A stretch of 64,000 nucleotides of DNA from Williamsia serinedens (GTDB lineage: Bacteria > Actinomycetota > Actinomycetes > Mycobacteriales > Mycobacteriaceae): the NCBI RefSeq assembly GCF_024171725.1, contig NZ_JAMTCG010000006.1, forward strand, positions 248,001-312,000. The letters are read 5' to 3'. The notes under the pieces were generated by a model that was not told the DNA's origin, did not search any database, and saw nothing but the letters and a program-made list of their open reading frames with translations. The position numbers and the translations under genes are program-made. Positions 27,937-36,610 of this stretch are shown here, in pieces. How positions within the stretch are numbered: position 1 is the stretch's first letter; each line of letters begins with the position of its first letter.

Positions 27937-29373
27937 GTGACAGCGGTGTCCGGCGTGTGGATCCGTGACGCCTCGGCCACGGAGATCGCCGCGGCGATCC
28001 GTGCCGGTGAGGTCACCTCGCGGCAGGTGGTGCGGTTCCACGTCGACCGGCTGCGCGCCGGCTCGGCACTCACCTCCGTCGTCGCCGATCGGTACGACGC
28101 CGCTCTCGACGAGGCCGACGCCGTCGACGCTCGGATCGCGGCCGGCGAGTCACCCGGCGGTCCGTTGGCCGGGGTGCCGTGCACGGTCAAGGAGTCGATC
28201 CCGGTCGTCGGGATGCCGCACACCGCGGGGCTCGCGAGCCGTCGGTGCATCGTCACGACCGACGACGCACTCGCGGTGCGTCGACTACGCGACGCCGGGG
28301 CGATCGTCCTCGGCGTCACCAACACCGCCGAACTGTGCCTGGGCATCGAGAGCACCAACAGCGTCCACGGACGGACCCGTAATCCGTACGACGAGCGTCG
28401 GGTGTCGGGAGGGTCGTCGGGCGGCGAGGGCGCCGCGATCGGCAGTGGCGGCAGCCCGTTCGGACTCGGTGGCGACACCGGCGGGTCGATCCGGATCCCG
28501 TCGTTCTACTGCGGGGTGTTCGGGCACAAGCCCTCCCCCGGCCTGGTGCCCGCGAACGAGAGCGTGCCGTCGCTCGCCGGTGACGCCGAGCTCGACACCC
28601 TGGAGACGTTGGGGCCCATGGCCCGTCGCGCGACCGACCTCATGCCGCTGCTGCGGATCCTCGCCGACGACGACGGGACCCGCTGCGGTGACGTCGATTC
28701 CGTCGACCTCGCCGGTCTGACGGTGGTGGTCCCGACGCGCTCGTCGTTCGTGCGGCCGATGAACCGCGCCGTGCGCGACGCGCGGGATTCCGCAGGCCGC
28801 AGCCTCGCCGACGTCGGGGCCGACGTGCGATGGCAGCCGATGACGGCGATGCGGCGGGTGATCGCGAGCTACCTGATGGAACTGCGGCGCCACGCAGGCA
28901 TGCCGGTGATGTCGCTGTTCGATTCGCTGTCGGAGACACCGGGTCGCCACCTCACCCCGGCGGTCCTCCGCGCCGACAGCCTCCAGCTGCGATTGGCGAT
29001 GATCGGCGATCGCATCCCGGAGCTGCTGCCCAAGCCCGGTCGTGACCTCCTCGACCGGTTCGCGCGCGACCTGAAGGACGAGGTGTTCGGCGCCGTCGGC
29101 GACGGCGTCATGCTGCACCCGCCGCTCCCGGCCCCCGCGCCGCTGCACCACGGGACCCTGGCGCGCCCATGGCTGTTCGGCGGGGCAGCCATGTTCAACA
29201 TGCTCGGGATGGCCGTCACCGAGGTACCCCTCGGCTTCGACCACCGCGGTCTGCCCGTCGGCGTGCAGGTGGCCGCCGCGCCCGGCAACGACCACGTCAC
29301 CATCGCCGTCGCCCACCACCTCGAGTCGGTCTTCGGCGGCTGGGTCGCACCCGAGGACGTCACCCGCGCCTGA
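27937..29373 (+). CDS. Amidase-signature enzyme
   Basis: 478 residues. The Ser-cisSer-Lys triad is visible: Lys in PCTVKESIPV, cis-Ser in VSGGSSGGEGAA and nucleophile Ser in GLGGDTGGSIRIPS. Such enzymes hydrolyse linear amides, including fatty-acid amides, aryl amides or nitrile-derived amides; the substrate is not evident. It begins with a GTG 17 bases after crp and is co-directional, so cotranscription with crp is possible. It marks the left edge of a region (27.9-42.7 kb) that is absent between crp and the MBL gene in M. tuberculosis. Confidence 0.9.
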   Translation: MTAVSGVWIRDASATEIAAAIRAGEVTSRQVVRFHVDRLRAGSALTSVVADRYDAALDEADAVDARIAAGESPGGPLAGVPCTVKESIPVVGMPHTAGLASRRCIVTTDDALAVRRLRDAGAIVLGVTNTAELCLGIESTNSVHGRTRNPYDERRVSGGSSGGEGAAIGSGGSPFGLGGDTGGSIRIPSFYCGVFGHKPSPGLVPANESVPSLAGDAELDTLETLGPMARRATDLMPLLRILADDDGTRCGDVDSVDLAGLTVVVPTRSSFVRPMNRAVRDARDSAGRSLADVGADVRWQPMTAMRRVIASYLMELRRHAGMPVMSLFDSLSETPGRHLTPAVLRADSLQLRLAMIGDRIPELLPKPGRDLLDRFARDLKDEVFGAVGDGVMLHPPLPAPAPLHHGTLARPWLFGGAAMFNMLGMAVTEVPLGFDHRGLPVGVQVAAAPGNDHVTIAVAHHLESVFGGWVAPEDVTRA

Positions 29374-29445
29374 GATCTGTCCCGACAGCACCCTCCGACG
29401 GCACAACGTCATCGGACCGGCCTGTGGGGACAGATCTCGGCAGCG

Positions 29446-30051
29446 TCAGGCCTGATCGACGACGGCGACGTCGGAGGCGCGGAACGAATAGCCGTCCTGA
29501 TGCGCCGGCTCCCAGTCGAACTCGACGCGCTGGTCGCGGACCAGTGAGCGGTAGCCGTCGCCGCGGATCTCGCTGAAGTGGGTCCATGCGCCACCCGGGG
29601 TCTCGGGCGCCTCGACGACTCCCCATCCCTCCTCCGGCCGCCACACGACGACGACTCCCGTCGAGCGCCGTAGCGGAGGCCGGGGTGGAACGGGCGGCAG
29701 ATCGTTCGGGTCGACCTCACGCATGATCGCGACGCCGTCCTCGCGCGTGGCACTCATCCACAGCGCGGACCGGAAGGCACCCGTGGACGGAGAGTCCGGA
29801 CCGTCACACCGGCACGGCCACACGTCGGTGACCTCGTACCCGTCGCCGTCGTCGTCTCGCCGCCAGTAGAAGTCGACGGGCTCGCCCGCCTCGAGGCCGT
29901 GCATCCCCATACCGTCTGGGGAGTCGACGGTGATCGCCTCGCACCGGATCGACCACCCGGACACCACGACTCCGCCCGGGATGTCGGACGAGTCGATGAT
30001 GCCCTGGCCCTCCTCGAAGTCCCAGGAGCGGATGGTGCCGGTGCTCCTCAT
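29446..30051 (-). CDS. Protein with two divergent cold-shock-like domains
   Basis: 201 residues. Two segments each follow the cold-shock pattern GxVxxW...EGxGxI: residues about 1-80 (STGTIRSWDFEEGQGIIDSS) and about 128-200 (STGVVVVWRPEEGWGVVEAP, then WTHFSEI). The RNP aromatic residues are only partly kept (F/W present, FVHFS becomes THFSEI), so nucleic-acid binding is plausible but unproven. The linker is acidic and proline-rich. The ATG at 30051 precedes the first domain. No operon partner; convergent with the amidase. Confidence 0.72.
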   Translation of the reverse strand: MRSTGTIRSWDFEEGQGIIDSSDIPGGVVVSGWSIRCEAITVDSPDGMGMHGLEAGEPVDFYWRRDDDGDGYEVTDVWPCRCDGPDSPSTGAFRSALWMSATREDGVAIMREVDPNDLPPVPPRPPLRRSTGVVVVWRPEEGWGVVEAPETPGGAWTHFSEIRGDGYRSLVRDQRVEFDWEPAHQDGYSFRASDVAVVDQA

Positions 30052-30113
30052 GCGGCAGAACCTTAGACGGAGACGGTTGCATCGTCGCCGGGTTTTTCCG
30101 AAAGGGGTCGGCG

Positions 30114-31205
30114 TCAGCCCGCGCCGGGGGTCCATCGGCGTTCGATGTCACCGAAGCGCCAGATCGCGGCGGCGAGAAGCCAACTGGCGACGAACAACCC
30201 GACGACGATGTAGCCGACGTACTCCAGATCGATCGCACCGATCCAGGCGAGCGGACCCGATGTGACGCCCAACTTCTCGGCAAGCAGGCCGATCAGCTCG
30301 ATGCCGCCGATGCCCAGTGCGACCGCCACCGACAGCGCCGTGACGGTGACGTTGTAGAAGATGCGGCGGGCGGGCCGCGCGTGCGCCCAACCGTAGGCGT
30401 AGTGCATGACCGCGCCGTCGATGCTGTCGAACAACGACATCCCGGCCGTGAACAGCACCGGCAGCGTGAGGATCGCGTACCAGGGCAGACTGACCGCGGC
30501 CGTACCGGCGAGCACGAGCAGCGACACCTCGGTGGCGGTGTCGAACCCCAGCCCGAACAGCAGCCCGACGGGGTACATCTGCCACGGTGCGCGGATCACC
30601 CCGAGGAACCGGCCGACGACCCGGTTGATCGCGCCGCGCTCGTTCAGTCGGGCGTCGAGCTGCGCCTCGTCGAACGCGCCGTGCCGCATGTCGCGCACGA
30701 TCTGCCGGATCCGCAGCAGCACGACGAGATTGAGCACGCCGATCACGATGAGGAACACGCCCGACACGCTCGTGCCGAAAACACCGGTCACCGACTGCAG
30801 CGTCGACGACTCGTCGTCGACCTGCGACGCGAGGGCGCGCACTCCGGCTGCCAGCAGCACGCAGAGGCCGAACACGATCGTCGAATGGCCGAGAGAGAAC
30901 CAGAACCCGACCGTCAGCGGCCGACGCCCGTCGACGACGAGCTTGCGGGTGGTGTTGTCGATGGCGGCGATGTGGTCCGCGTCGAACGCGTGACGCATCC
31001 CGAGCGTGTACGCCGTGATCCCCAGCCCGATCCCGAACACCGCACCGCCGGTCATCCGGTGATCCCCCGACGCCACCGCCACCAACGAGGCGAACCCGAC
31101 GACATGCAACGCGACCACGACCACCGCCATGCCGATCAGCGGCCGCAGATCCGACCGCAGGAACCCGCCTAGGGGTGGGACCGGCGTCTGCACGGTCGTC
31201 GTCAT
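30114..31205 (-). CDS. NiCoT-family nickel/cobalt transporter
   Basis: 363 residues with eight predicted helices. The family signature RHAFDADHIAAIDNTTRK in helix II carries the metal-ligand His/Asp residues. Further conserved motifs are FSLGHSTIVF and GLGFDTATEVSLL. It imports Ni2+ or Co2+; the choice between them cannot be made here. ATG at 31205 removes an upstream low-complexity extension. A small inverted repeat GCGTCGTGACGC (31251-31262) lies in the gap with the divergent oxidoreductase and could be an operator. No urease or hydrogenase gene is in the window. Confidence 0.9.
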   Translation of the reverse strand: MTTTVQTPVPPLGGFLRSDLRPLIGMAVVVVALHVVGFASLVAVASGDHRMTGGAVFGIGLGITAYTLGMRHAFDADHIAAIDNTTRKLVVDGRRPLTVGFWFSLGHSTIVFGLCVLLAAGVRALASQVDDESSTLQSVTGVFGTSVSGVFLIVIGVLNLVVLLRIRQIVRDMRHGAFDEAQLDARLNERGAINRVVGRFLGVIRAPWQMYPVGLLFGLGFDTATEVSLLVLAGTAAVSLPWYAILTLPVLFTAGMSLFDSIDGAVMHYAYGWAHARPARRIFYNVTVTALSVAVALGIGGIELIGLLAEKLGVTSGPLAWIGAIDLEYVGYIVVGLFVASWLLAAAIWRFGDIERRWTPGAG

Positions 31206-31299
31206 GGTTCTCGCTTCCGTCGTCGGCCTGCGAGATTCGTAGCACCTCACGCGTCGTGACGCATGCCGGACGCGGCCACCGCGGCGATACGCTCGGCGC

Positions 31300-32157
31300 A
31301 TGCGTATCGCCGTCGTGGGCGCCGGCCCCTGGGCGCTCGAGACCCACTACCCGGCCCTCCTCGCACATCCTGACGTGGAGGTGGTCGGCGGATGGACCCG
31401 ACGACCGGAGGCTGCGGCCGACCTGCCCGTCGATCGGTTCGACACCGTGGAGGCCATGCTCGACGCGACCGACGCCGTGAGCCTCGCCGTGCCGCCCGAC
31501 GCGCAGGCGGGGATCGCGCTGCAGGCCATACGAGCGGGCAAGCACGTCATCCTCGACAAGCCGATCGCCGGCTCGGTCGAGCAGGCCGCGGAACTCGCGG
31601 ACGCCGTCGACACCGCAGGCGTCGCGTCGATCGTCACGTTCACGCGTCGCTTCGCACCCGAGACCCGTGCGTTCCTCACGGCGGCACAGGCCGGTTCGTA
31701 CGGCGGCGGTCTCGGCCGGTGGGTGTCGGGCGCACTGCTGGGCGGCCGCTACTCGTCGTCGCAGTGGCGCAAGGACGGCGGGGCGCTGCTCGACGTCGGA
31801 CCGCACGTCGTCGATCTTCTCGACGCGGCACTCGGCGAGATCGTCGAGGTGATCGACGCCCGGCTCGTCCCGGACGATCTGTGGCACATCACGTTCCGAC
31901 ACGAGACCGGTGCGACGTCGGCGGTACAGCTGTCGCTGCGTGTCCCGGCCCGCCCGACGGTGACGGAGTTCTCGGTCCACGGACGCGACGGCGTGGTGAC
32001 GCTCACCGACCGGTCGACGTCGTCGGTCGACTGCTTCACGACCCTGATCGACGAGTTCCTCGCGTCGGCGCGTGACGGCTCGCGACATGAGTGCGACGTC
32101 CACCGCGGCCTGCACATCCAGCGCATCCTGGGCCGCGTCCTCGACGCGGTCGGATGA
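31300..32157 (+). CDS. Gfo/Idh/MocA-family oxidoreductase
   Basis: 285 residues. The N-terminal Rossmann fold starts RIAVVGAGPWALETHY. The family EKP motif appears as LDKPIAG, and the conserved catalytic His is in DVGPHVVDLL. It likely uses NAD(P) on a sugar-like or polyol substrate, unidentified. The protein is shorter than the usual 330-390 residues, with a compact C-terminal sheet domain. TACGCT (31288-31293) lies 6 bases before the ATG, indicating a leaderless transcript. It ends in a hairpin at 32162-32196. Confidence 0.85.
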   Translation: MRIAVVGAGPWALETHYPALLAHPDVEVVGGWTRRPEAAADLPVDRFDTVEAMLDATDAVSLAVPPDAQAGIALQAIRAGKHVILDKPIAGSVEQAAELADAVDTAGVASIVTFTRRFAPETRAFLTAAQAGSYGGGLGRWVSGALLGGRYSSSQWRKDGGALLDVGPHVVDLLDAALGEIVEVIDARLVPDDLWHITFRHETGATSAVQLSLRVPARPTVTEFSVHGRDGVVTLTDRSTSSVDCFTTLIDEFLASARDGSRHECDVHRGLHIQRILGRVLDAVG

Positions 32158-32161
32158 CGAC

Positions 32162-32196
32162 GGACCCCCTGACGGCCTGGGCGCGTCAGGAGGTCC
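32162..32196 (+). terminator. Hairpin after the Gfo/Idh/MocA gene
   Basis: GGACCCCCTGACG (32162-32174) pairs with CGTCAGGAGGTCC (32184-32196), 12 of 13 bases, with a 9-base loop. It begins a few bases after the stop and lacks a T-run. The rest of the 192-base gap to the convergent gene shows nothing else I recognise. Confidence 0.55.
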
Positions 32197-32349
32197 GTCG
32201 GTCCGTTGACGCCGACCCGCTCCGGTCGGGGGTCGAGAGCGGGGCGATGTCACCGGCTGTCCGCTGGTGCGAACGAGGACGAACGTATGGTCCGACCCTG
32301 ACGATCGGATGCGACGAGCCTGTACGGCCGCTGTGCGTTCGGGCGGACG

Positions 32350-32964
32350 TCACGCCAGATGGTCTCGCGCCGCGCCGAACGCCACCCCGATGCGCCGGAT
32401 GGCGTCGTCGCGGCCGCGCGTGTTGCGTTGCGACGGATGCGGGGCGGACACCACCGGCAGGAGGGGTCGCCCGGGCGCGGCGGTCAGATACGCCATGTAC
32501 CCGGCGAGCGCAGGACGCCCGAGGGTGAGCACGACCTCGACAGCCGTCGCGACGGACAGGACCTCCTGCAGCATCGCACCCGCCTCGGCCAGCTCACCGG
32601 CGTCGGGAGTGCGGGCCCGGCCGGCGTCGTCGAGCACCGCCCAGGGCACGATGTTCCACTTCAGGCAGTCCGCCCGCGCCGGACCGTGCTCGTCGCGCAG
32701 CGACGAGAGCAGGCGGTTGCTGGAGTCCGGGTTGTCCTCCGAGCAGAACCCCGTGCCCCCGACCCGCATCGTCCTGGGCGCCGGCGACTCCATCAGGATC
32801 AACACCCGCGCGAGGACGCCGCCGTCATCAGGATCGAACCAGGGCACTGCGGGATGAACGCCACGCCAGTCGTCGACCAAGGCGTTCAGGGGTGCGACGT
32901 GCCGATCGCGGACACGGGCTCGTTTGTCCTCGATGCGGCCCCTCGCCGCGGCGTCGTCGACCAT
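32350..32964 (-). CDS. Uracil-DNA glycosylase-superfamily-like protein
   Basis: 204 residues. VLILMESPAPRT, CLKWNIVPW and the late SAPHPSQRN occupy the positions of UDG-superfamily motifs: water-activating loop, NxxPW-type strand, and the HPS leucine-loop analogue. The fold assignment is fairly good, but it fits none of the well-characterised UDG families cleanly and catalysis is unproven. The ATG at 32964 is used; a long open frame upstream is antisense to the ClC gene. It is isolated, with divergent and convergent neighbours. Confidence 0.7.
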   Translation of the reverse strand: MVDDAAARGRIEDKRARVRDRHVAPLNALVDDWRGVHPAVPWFDPDDGGVLARVLILMESPAPRTMRVGGTGFCSEDNPDSSNRLLSSLRDEHGPARADCLKWNIVPWAVLDDAGRARTPDAGELAEAGAMLQEVLSVATAVEVVLTLGRPALAGYMAYLTAAPGRPLLPVVSAPHPSQRNTRGRDDAIRRIGVAFGAARDHLA

Positions 32965-33064
32965 CCGTCGATGCTGCCACGCGGCATGATCGCTGGCGTG
33001 CGCGACGGCACTGCGGCGAGAATGACGGGGTGAACTCCGATGGGCCCACGGAACTTGAGCGGAC

Positions 33065-34474
33065 GTGACGTCGTATGAACGGCAGCGGCGGCCCGTCCCG
33101 CTGCTGAAGAAGCGGCTGCCGTCCGGACAGGGGTCCACGGTCCAGCCGAACGTGACCAGCGACGGAGATACGCCCCTCACCGTCCGGTTCTGGGTTCTCG
33201 TCGCTCTGGTCGGGGTCGTGTCCGGTGTCGTCGGTAGCGCGCTCATGAAGCTGCTGTTCGCCGTGGAGCATCTGGCGTTCGGTGTCGGCAGCGACGGCCA
33301 GGGATTCACTGCAGCGGTCGAACGCGCGAGCGGATGGGAGCGTGCGACCCCGGTCCTCATCGCCGGGGTGATCGGTGGTGTCGGCTGGTATCTGCTGCGG
33401 CGATTCACACCCGGGATGTCATCGGAGGCCGATGCCGTGTTGTGGGCCGGCACCGACCGCCTCTCCTTCCGCCGCAGCGCGGGGACATCCGTGCTGTCCG
33501 AGGTCGTCATCGGCCTCGGCGCATCTCTGGGTCGCGAGGCCGCCCCGAAGTTGATGGGTGCGGTGGCGGGCGGTCTCATCGGCGAATGGGCTCGACTGAC
33601 AGACCCCCAACGCCGCCTGCTCATCGCCTGCGGAGGCGGCGCGGGTCTGGCTGCCGTCTACAACGTGCCGCTCGGCGCCGCCCTGTTCACCGCAGAGGTG
33701 TTGATCGGATCGGTGACACTGACCACGGTGATGCCCGCGGTGGGATGCTCGGCCGTCGCAGCTGCGGTTGCGTGGGTTTTCCTGTCCGACGAGCCGATCT
33801 ATCCCGGTGTCGTCGACCACGCCGTCGATGGCCGGCTGCTCGTGTGGGCGGTGATCGGGGGTCCCGTCATCGGCGTGTTGGCTGCCCTCTACATCCGCGT
33901 GATCGGCTGGATCTCCTTCCATCAGGCCCGTGGGGCGTGGGTGATCGTGGCGATGCCGGTGGTGTTCGCCGGACTGGCGGGTCTGGCGGTCGTCTATCCG
34001 CAGCTCTACGGCAACGGTCGGTCGATCGCTCACGACGCGTTTCTCGGCCTCGGAAGCCTAGGCGTCCTCGCAGCCCTCGCCGTGCTCAAGCCGGTCGTGA
34101 CAGCCCTCTGCCTCGGGGCGGGCGCGTCCGGTGGCCTGTTCACCCCGGTGCTGTGCACCGGTGCCGCGATCGGCGCGGTCGGTGGGGTGCTGTTCGGACA
34201 TCTGTGGCCCGGGAGTCCGATGGGCGCCTACGCGATGATCGGGGCGGCCGCCATGATCGGAGCTGCCATGCAGGCACCCTTGGCGGGGCTGGTGCTGGTG
34301 GTCGAACTCACCCACAGCGGGTTGCCCATCATGGTGCCCATGATCATCGCGACAGTGCTGGCGACGGCGGTCACCCGCCGCATCGACGGCTACTCGATCT
34401 ACTCTGCGCGCATCGCGGGTCAGGCGCCCGTCGACCCCGTGCTGTCTCGCCCGTCCGGTGGTGACCCGCGGTGA
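33065..34474 (+). CDS. ClC-family anion transporter with fluoride-type (CLC-F) selectivity residues
   Basis: 469 residues with the helical ClC repeat. The gating-glutamate motif is GREAAP (instead of GREGP) and the second anion motif is GASGGLFTPVL. At the place of GSGIP the sequence reads PGMSSEAD, with Met at the central-Ser position. The internal proton glutamate of CLC-ec1 (second E of IIEE) is Val in LFTAEVLIGS. Both changes are known in CLC-F fluoride/proton antiporters. Together with two CrcB genes nearby, this makes fluoride export the best reading. GTG start at 33065. It overlaps the LysR gene by 4 bases. Confidence 0.82.
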   Translation: MTSYERQRRPVPLLKKRLPSGQGSTVQPNVTSDGDTPLTVRFWVLVALVGVVSGVVGSALMKLLFAVEHLAFGVGSDGQGFTAAVERASGWERATPVLIAGVIGGVGWYLLRRFTPGMSSEADAVLWAGTDRLSFRRSAGTSVLSEVVIGLGASLGREAAPKLMGAVAGGLIGEWARLTDPQRRLLIACGGGAGLAAVYNVPLGAALFTAEVLIGSVTLTTVMPAVGCSAVAAAVAWVFLSDEPIYPGVVDHAVDGRLLVWAVIGGPVIGVLAALYIRVIGWISFHQARGAWVIVAMPVVFAGLAGLAVVYPQLYGNGRSIAHDAFLGLGSLGVLAALAVLKPVVTALCLGAGASGGLFTPVLCTGAAIGAVGGVLFGHLWPGSPMGAYAMIGAAAMIGAAMQAPLAGLVLVVELTHSGLPIMVPMIIATVLATAVTRRIDGYSIYSARIAGQAPVDPVLSRPSGGDPR

Positions 34475-35442
34475 CCGAGGACCGTCGGCTGAGCCCCCGC
34501 ATGCCCGATCTCGCCGCGCTCGAACTGCTCGCCGCCGTCGCCCGCACCGGCAGTCTCGGTGCTGCCGGACGCGAGTTCGGGATGACGCAGCAGGCGGCCT
34601 CGGCACGAGTTCGGTCGATGGAGGCCCAGACCGGCGTCGTACTGGTGCGGCGATCTCCTCGGGGATCGACCCTCACCGAGCACGGGGCCCTGGTCGCCGA
34701 GTGGGGCACCGCGGTGCTCGCCGCCGCCCATCGCGTCGACACCGGCCTGGCCGGCATCCGCGGGGAGTCGCGTGACCACCTCACCGTGGTCGCCAGCCAG
34801 ACGATCGCCGAGCAGCTCCTGCCGCGATGGTTGGTGTCCTCACGCGCGGCCGCCGTCGATGCGGGCCTGACCCCGCCCGAGGTGACCCTCACCGCGAGCA
34901 ACAGCGACGGCGCCGTCGACGCGGTTCGTGGCGGTCGAGCCGACCTCGGCTTCGTCGAGGCACCGGACGTGCCGTCGGACGTGCGCGACCGGGTGGTCGC
35001 CCACGACGAATTGGTGGTGGTCGTCGCGCCGACGCATCCATGGGCCGCGCCCGAGACCACCGTCGACGCGGCGACCCTCGCTCGCACACCCCTCATCACC
35101 CGCGAGGCCGGGTCGGGGACTCGGCTGTTCCTCGACGCCGCGCTGCGGACCGTGAACGGCCCGGACCGCACGCCCGTCGCCCCCGCCGCCGAGATGCCGA
35201 CCGCGTCGGGGGTGCGCGCTGCCGCCGCGGCCGGGACCGGGCCCGCGGTGATCAGTCGACTGGCCGTCGAGGACGACCTCGCGATGGGTCGCCTCGTGTG
35301 TGTCCGGACGGCGGGACTCGACCTGCACCGGCCGTTGCGTGCGATCTGGCTGGGAGGGGCGACCCCACCCGCCGGTCCCGCCCGCGATCTCGTGGAGCAC
35401 ATCGGCCACAGCACGCACACGATCCGCAGAACGGGGAGATGA
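34471..35442 (+). CDS. LysR-family transcriptional regulator
   Basis: 323 residues. The winged HTH at 14-75 (LAALELLAAVARTGSLGAAG, MTQQAASARVRSMEAQTGV) is followed by a periplasmic-binding-type effector domain. It starts with GTG overlapping the ClC stop (GTGA) and ends 7 bases before a sulfite-oxidase gene, so ClC-LysR-oxidase-TDT forms one apparent operon. LysR proteins of the CysB/CbbR type often control sulfur genes; sulfite or a related ligand is an inference from context. Confidence 0.87.
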   Translation: MTEDRRLSPRMPDLAALELLAAVARTGSLGAAGREFGMTQQAASARVRSMEAQTGVVLVRRSPRGSTLTEHGALVAEWGTAVLAAAHRVDTGLAGIRGESRDHLTVVASQTIAEQLLPRWLVSSRAAAVDAGLTPPEVTLTASNSDGAVDAVRGGRADLGFVEAPDVPSDVRDRVVAHDELVVVVAPTHPWAAPETTVDAATLARTPLITREAGSGTRLFLDAALRTVNGPDRTPVAPAAEMPTASGVRAAAAAGTGPAVISRLAVEDDLAMGRLVCVRTAGLDLHRPLRAIWLGGATPPAGPARDLVEHIGHSTHTIRRTGR

Positions 35443-35449
35443 TCTGACC

Positions 35450-36547
35450 ATGTGGAACAAGCGCGCCGACACGGTCGTACACGAGACCGAGCCCTACAAC
35501 GCCGAACCGACGCCCACCGCGCTCGCCGAGGGATTCCTCACCGACGAGGACGTGTTCTACAGCCGCAACCACGGCCCGATCCCCGACATCGATCCGGCCG
35601 GGTGGCGGCTCACGGTGGCCGACGGCCACGGGATGAGCCGCTCGTTCTCGCTCGTCGAGCTCCGAGAGGAGTTCGACGAGATCTCCGTCGTCGCGACGTT
35701 GCAGTGCGCCGGCAACCGGCGCGCCGGACTCATGGCGGTACGCGAGATCCCCGGCGAGGACCCGTGGACCCAGTGCGCGACGTCGACCGCACGGTGGAAC
35801 GGCGTGGCCCTGGCCGATCTACTCCGATCGTGCGGCGTCGAGGAGAACACCCCGGGCCACGTCGAGTTCGTCGGCCCCGACGTCTCCGATCTGGCGACAC
35901 CGCCACAGCGGTACGGCAGCTCGATCGAGCTGACCAAGGCGATGTCGGCGGAGACGCTGCTGGCGTGGGGTATGAACGGGCAACCGCTCCCCCGGGTGCA
36001 CGGCGGCCCCGTACGCGTGGTCGTGCCCGGTTACATCGGAGCGCGATCCGTCAAGTGGGTCGACGAGATCACGCTGCGAGACAGCCCGTCCGACAACTGG
36101 TTCCAACGTGTCGCCTATCGGGTGCTCCCCTCCGACGCCGACCCCGACTCGGCGGGACCGGGCGACGGGATCTCACTCTCGTCGGTCGCGCTCAACTGCG
36201 ACTTCCTCCATCCCGACCCGACGACGACCATCCACGGGGACGAGGTGCGGGTCGGTGGGTACGCGTTCGCCGGCGACGACCGAGCGGTCTCGCGCGTGCA
36301 GGTGTCCACCGACGACGGCGCGACGTGGATCGAGGCGGAACTCGCGGAGTCGCAGGGCCGGTGGGCGTGGCGCCATTGGTCGGCGGTCGTACCGCTCGAC
36401 GCGCCCGAGGTGGAGCTGTGTGTCCGCGCCTGGGACGGCGCCGCGGCCACGCAACCGGCCTCGGCGGCCGAGCTGTGGAACCCCAAGGGGTACGTGAACA
36501 ACTCGTGGGGCCGGCTCACCCTGCACCGGCCCCCAGCCACAACCTGA
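35450..36547 (+). CDS. Sulfite-oxidase family molybdopterin enzyme
   Basis: 365 residues. The oxidoreductase molybdopterin-binding domain (about 30-230) holds the Mo-ligand Cys in LQCAGNRR, with PLPRVHGGPVRVVVPGYIGA and VKWVDEI also typical. The Mo-co dimerisation domain (about 255-360) ends in NPKGYVNNSWGRL, the sulfite-oxidase ending. There is no twin-arginine or signal peptide and no haem domain, so the protein is probably cytosolic with an unknown electron acceptor. It should oxidise sulfite to sulfate. The ATG is at 35450 with GGGGAGA upstream. It is followed by a TDT exporter. Confidence 0.9.
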   Translation: MWNKRADTVVHETEPYNAEPTPTALAEGFLTDEDVFYSRNHGPIPDIDPAGWRLTVADGHGMSRSFSLVELREEFDEISVVATLQCAGNRRAGLMAVREIPGEDPWTQCATSTARWNGVALADLLRSCGVEENTPGHVEFVGPDVSDLATPPQRYGSSIELTKAMSAETLLAWGMNGQPLPRVHGGPVRVVVPGYIGARSVKWVDEITLRDSPSDNWFQRVAYRVLPSDADPDSAGPGDGISLSSVALNCDFLHPDPTTTIHGDEVRVGGYAFAGDDRAVSRVQVSTDDGATWIEAELAESQGRWAWRHWSAVVPLDAPEVELCVRAWDGAAATQPASAAELWNPKGYVNNSWGRLTLHRPPATT

Positions 36548-36610
36548 GTTTGTGACCTGACAACGCCGCGGTCTCTACCTGCGCGGATGGCGCGCGCCGA
36601 GACTTGTTGC

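Noticed and set aside
33000-33064. A second fluoride riboswitch ahead of the ClC gene
   Set aside because: A CCGATGGGCCC stretch is suggestive, but the conserved GCTGATG ending is missing.
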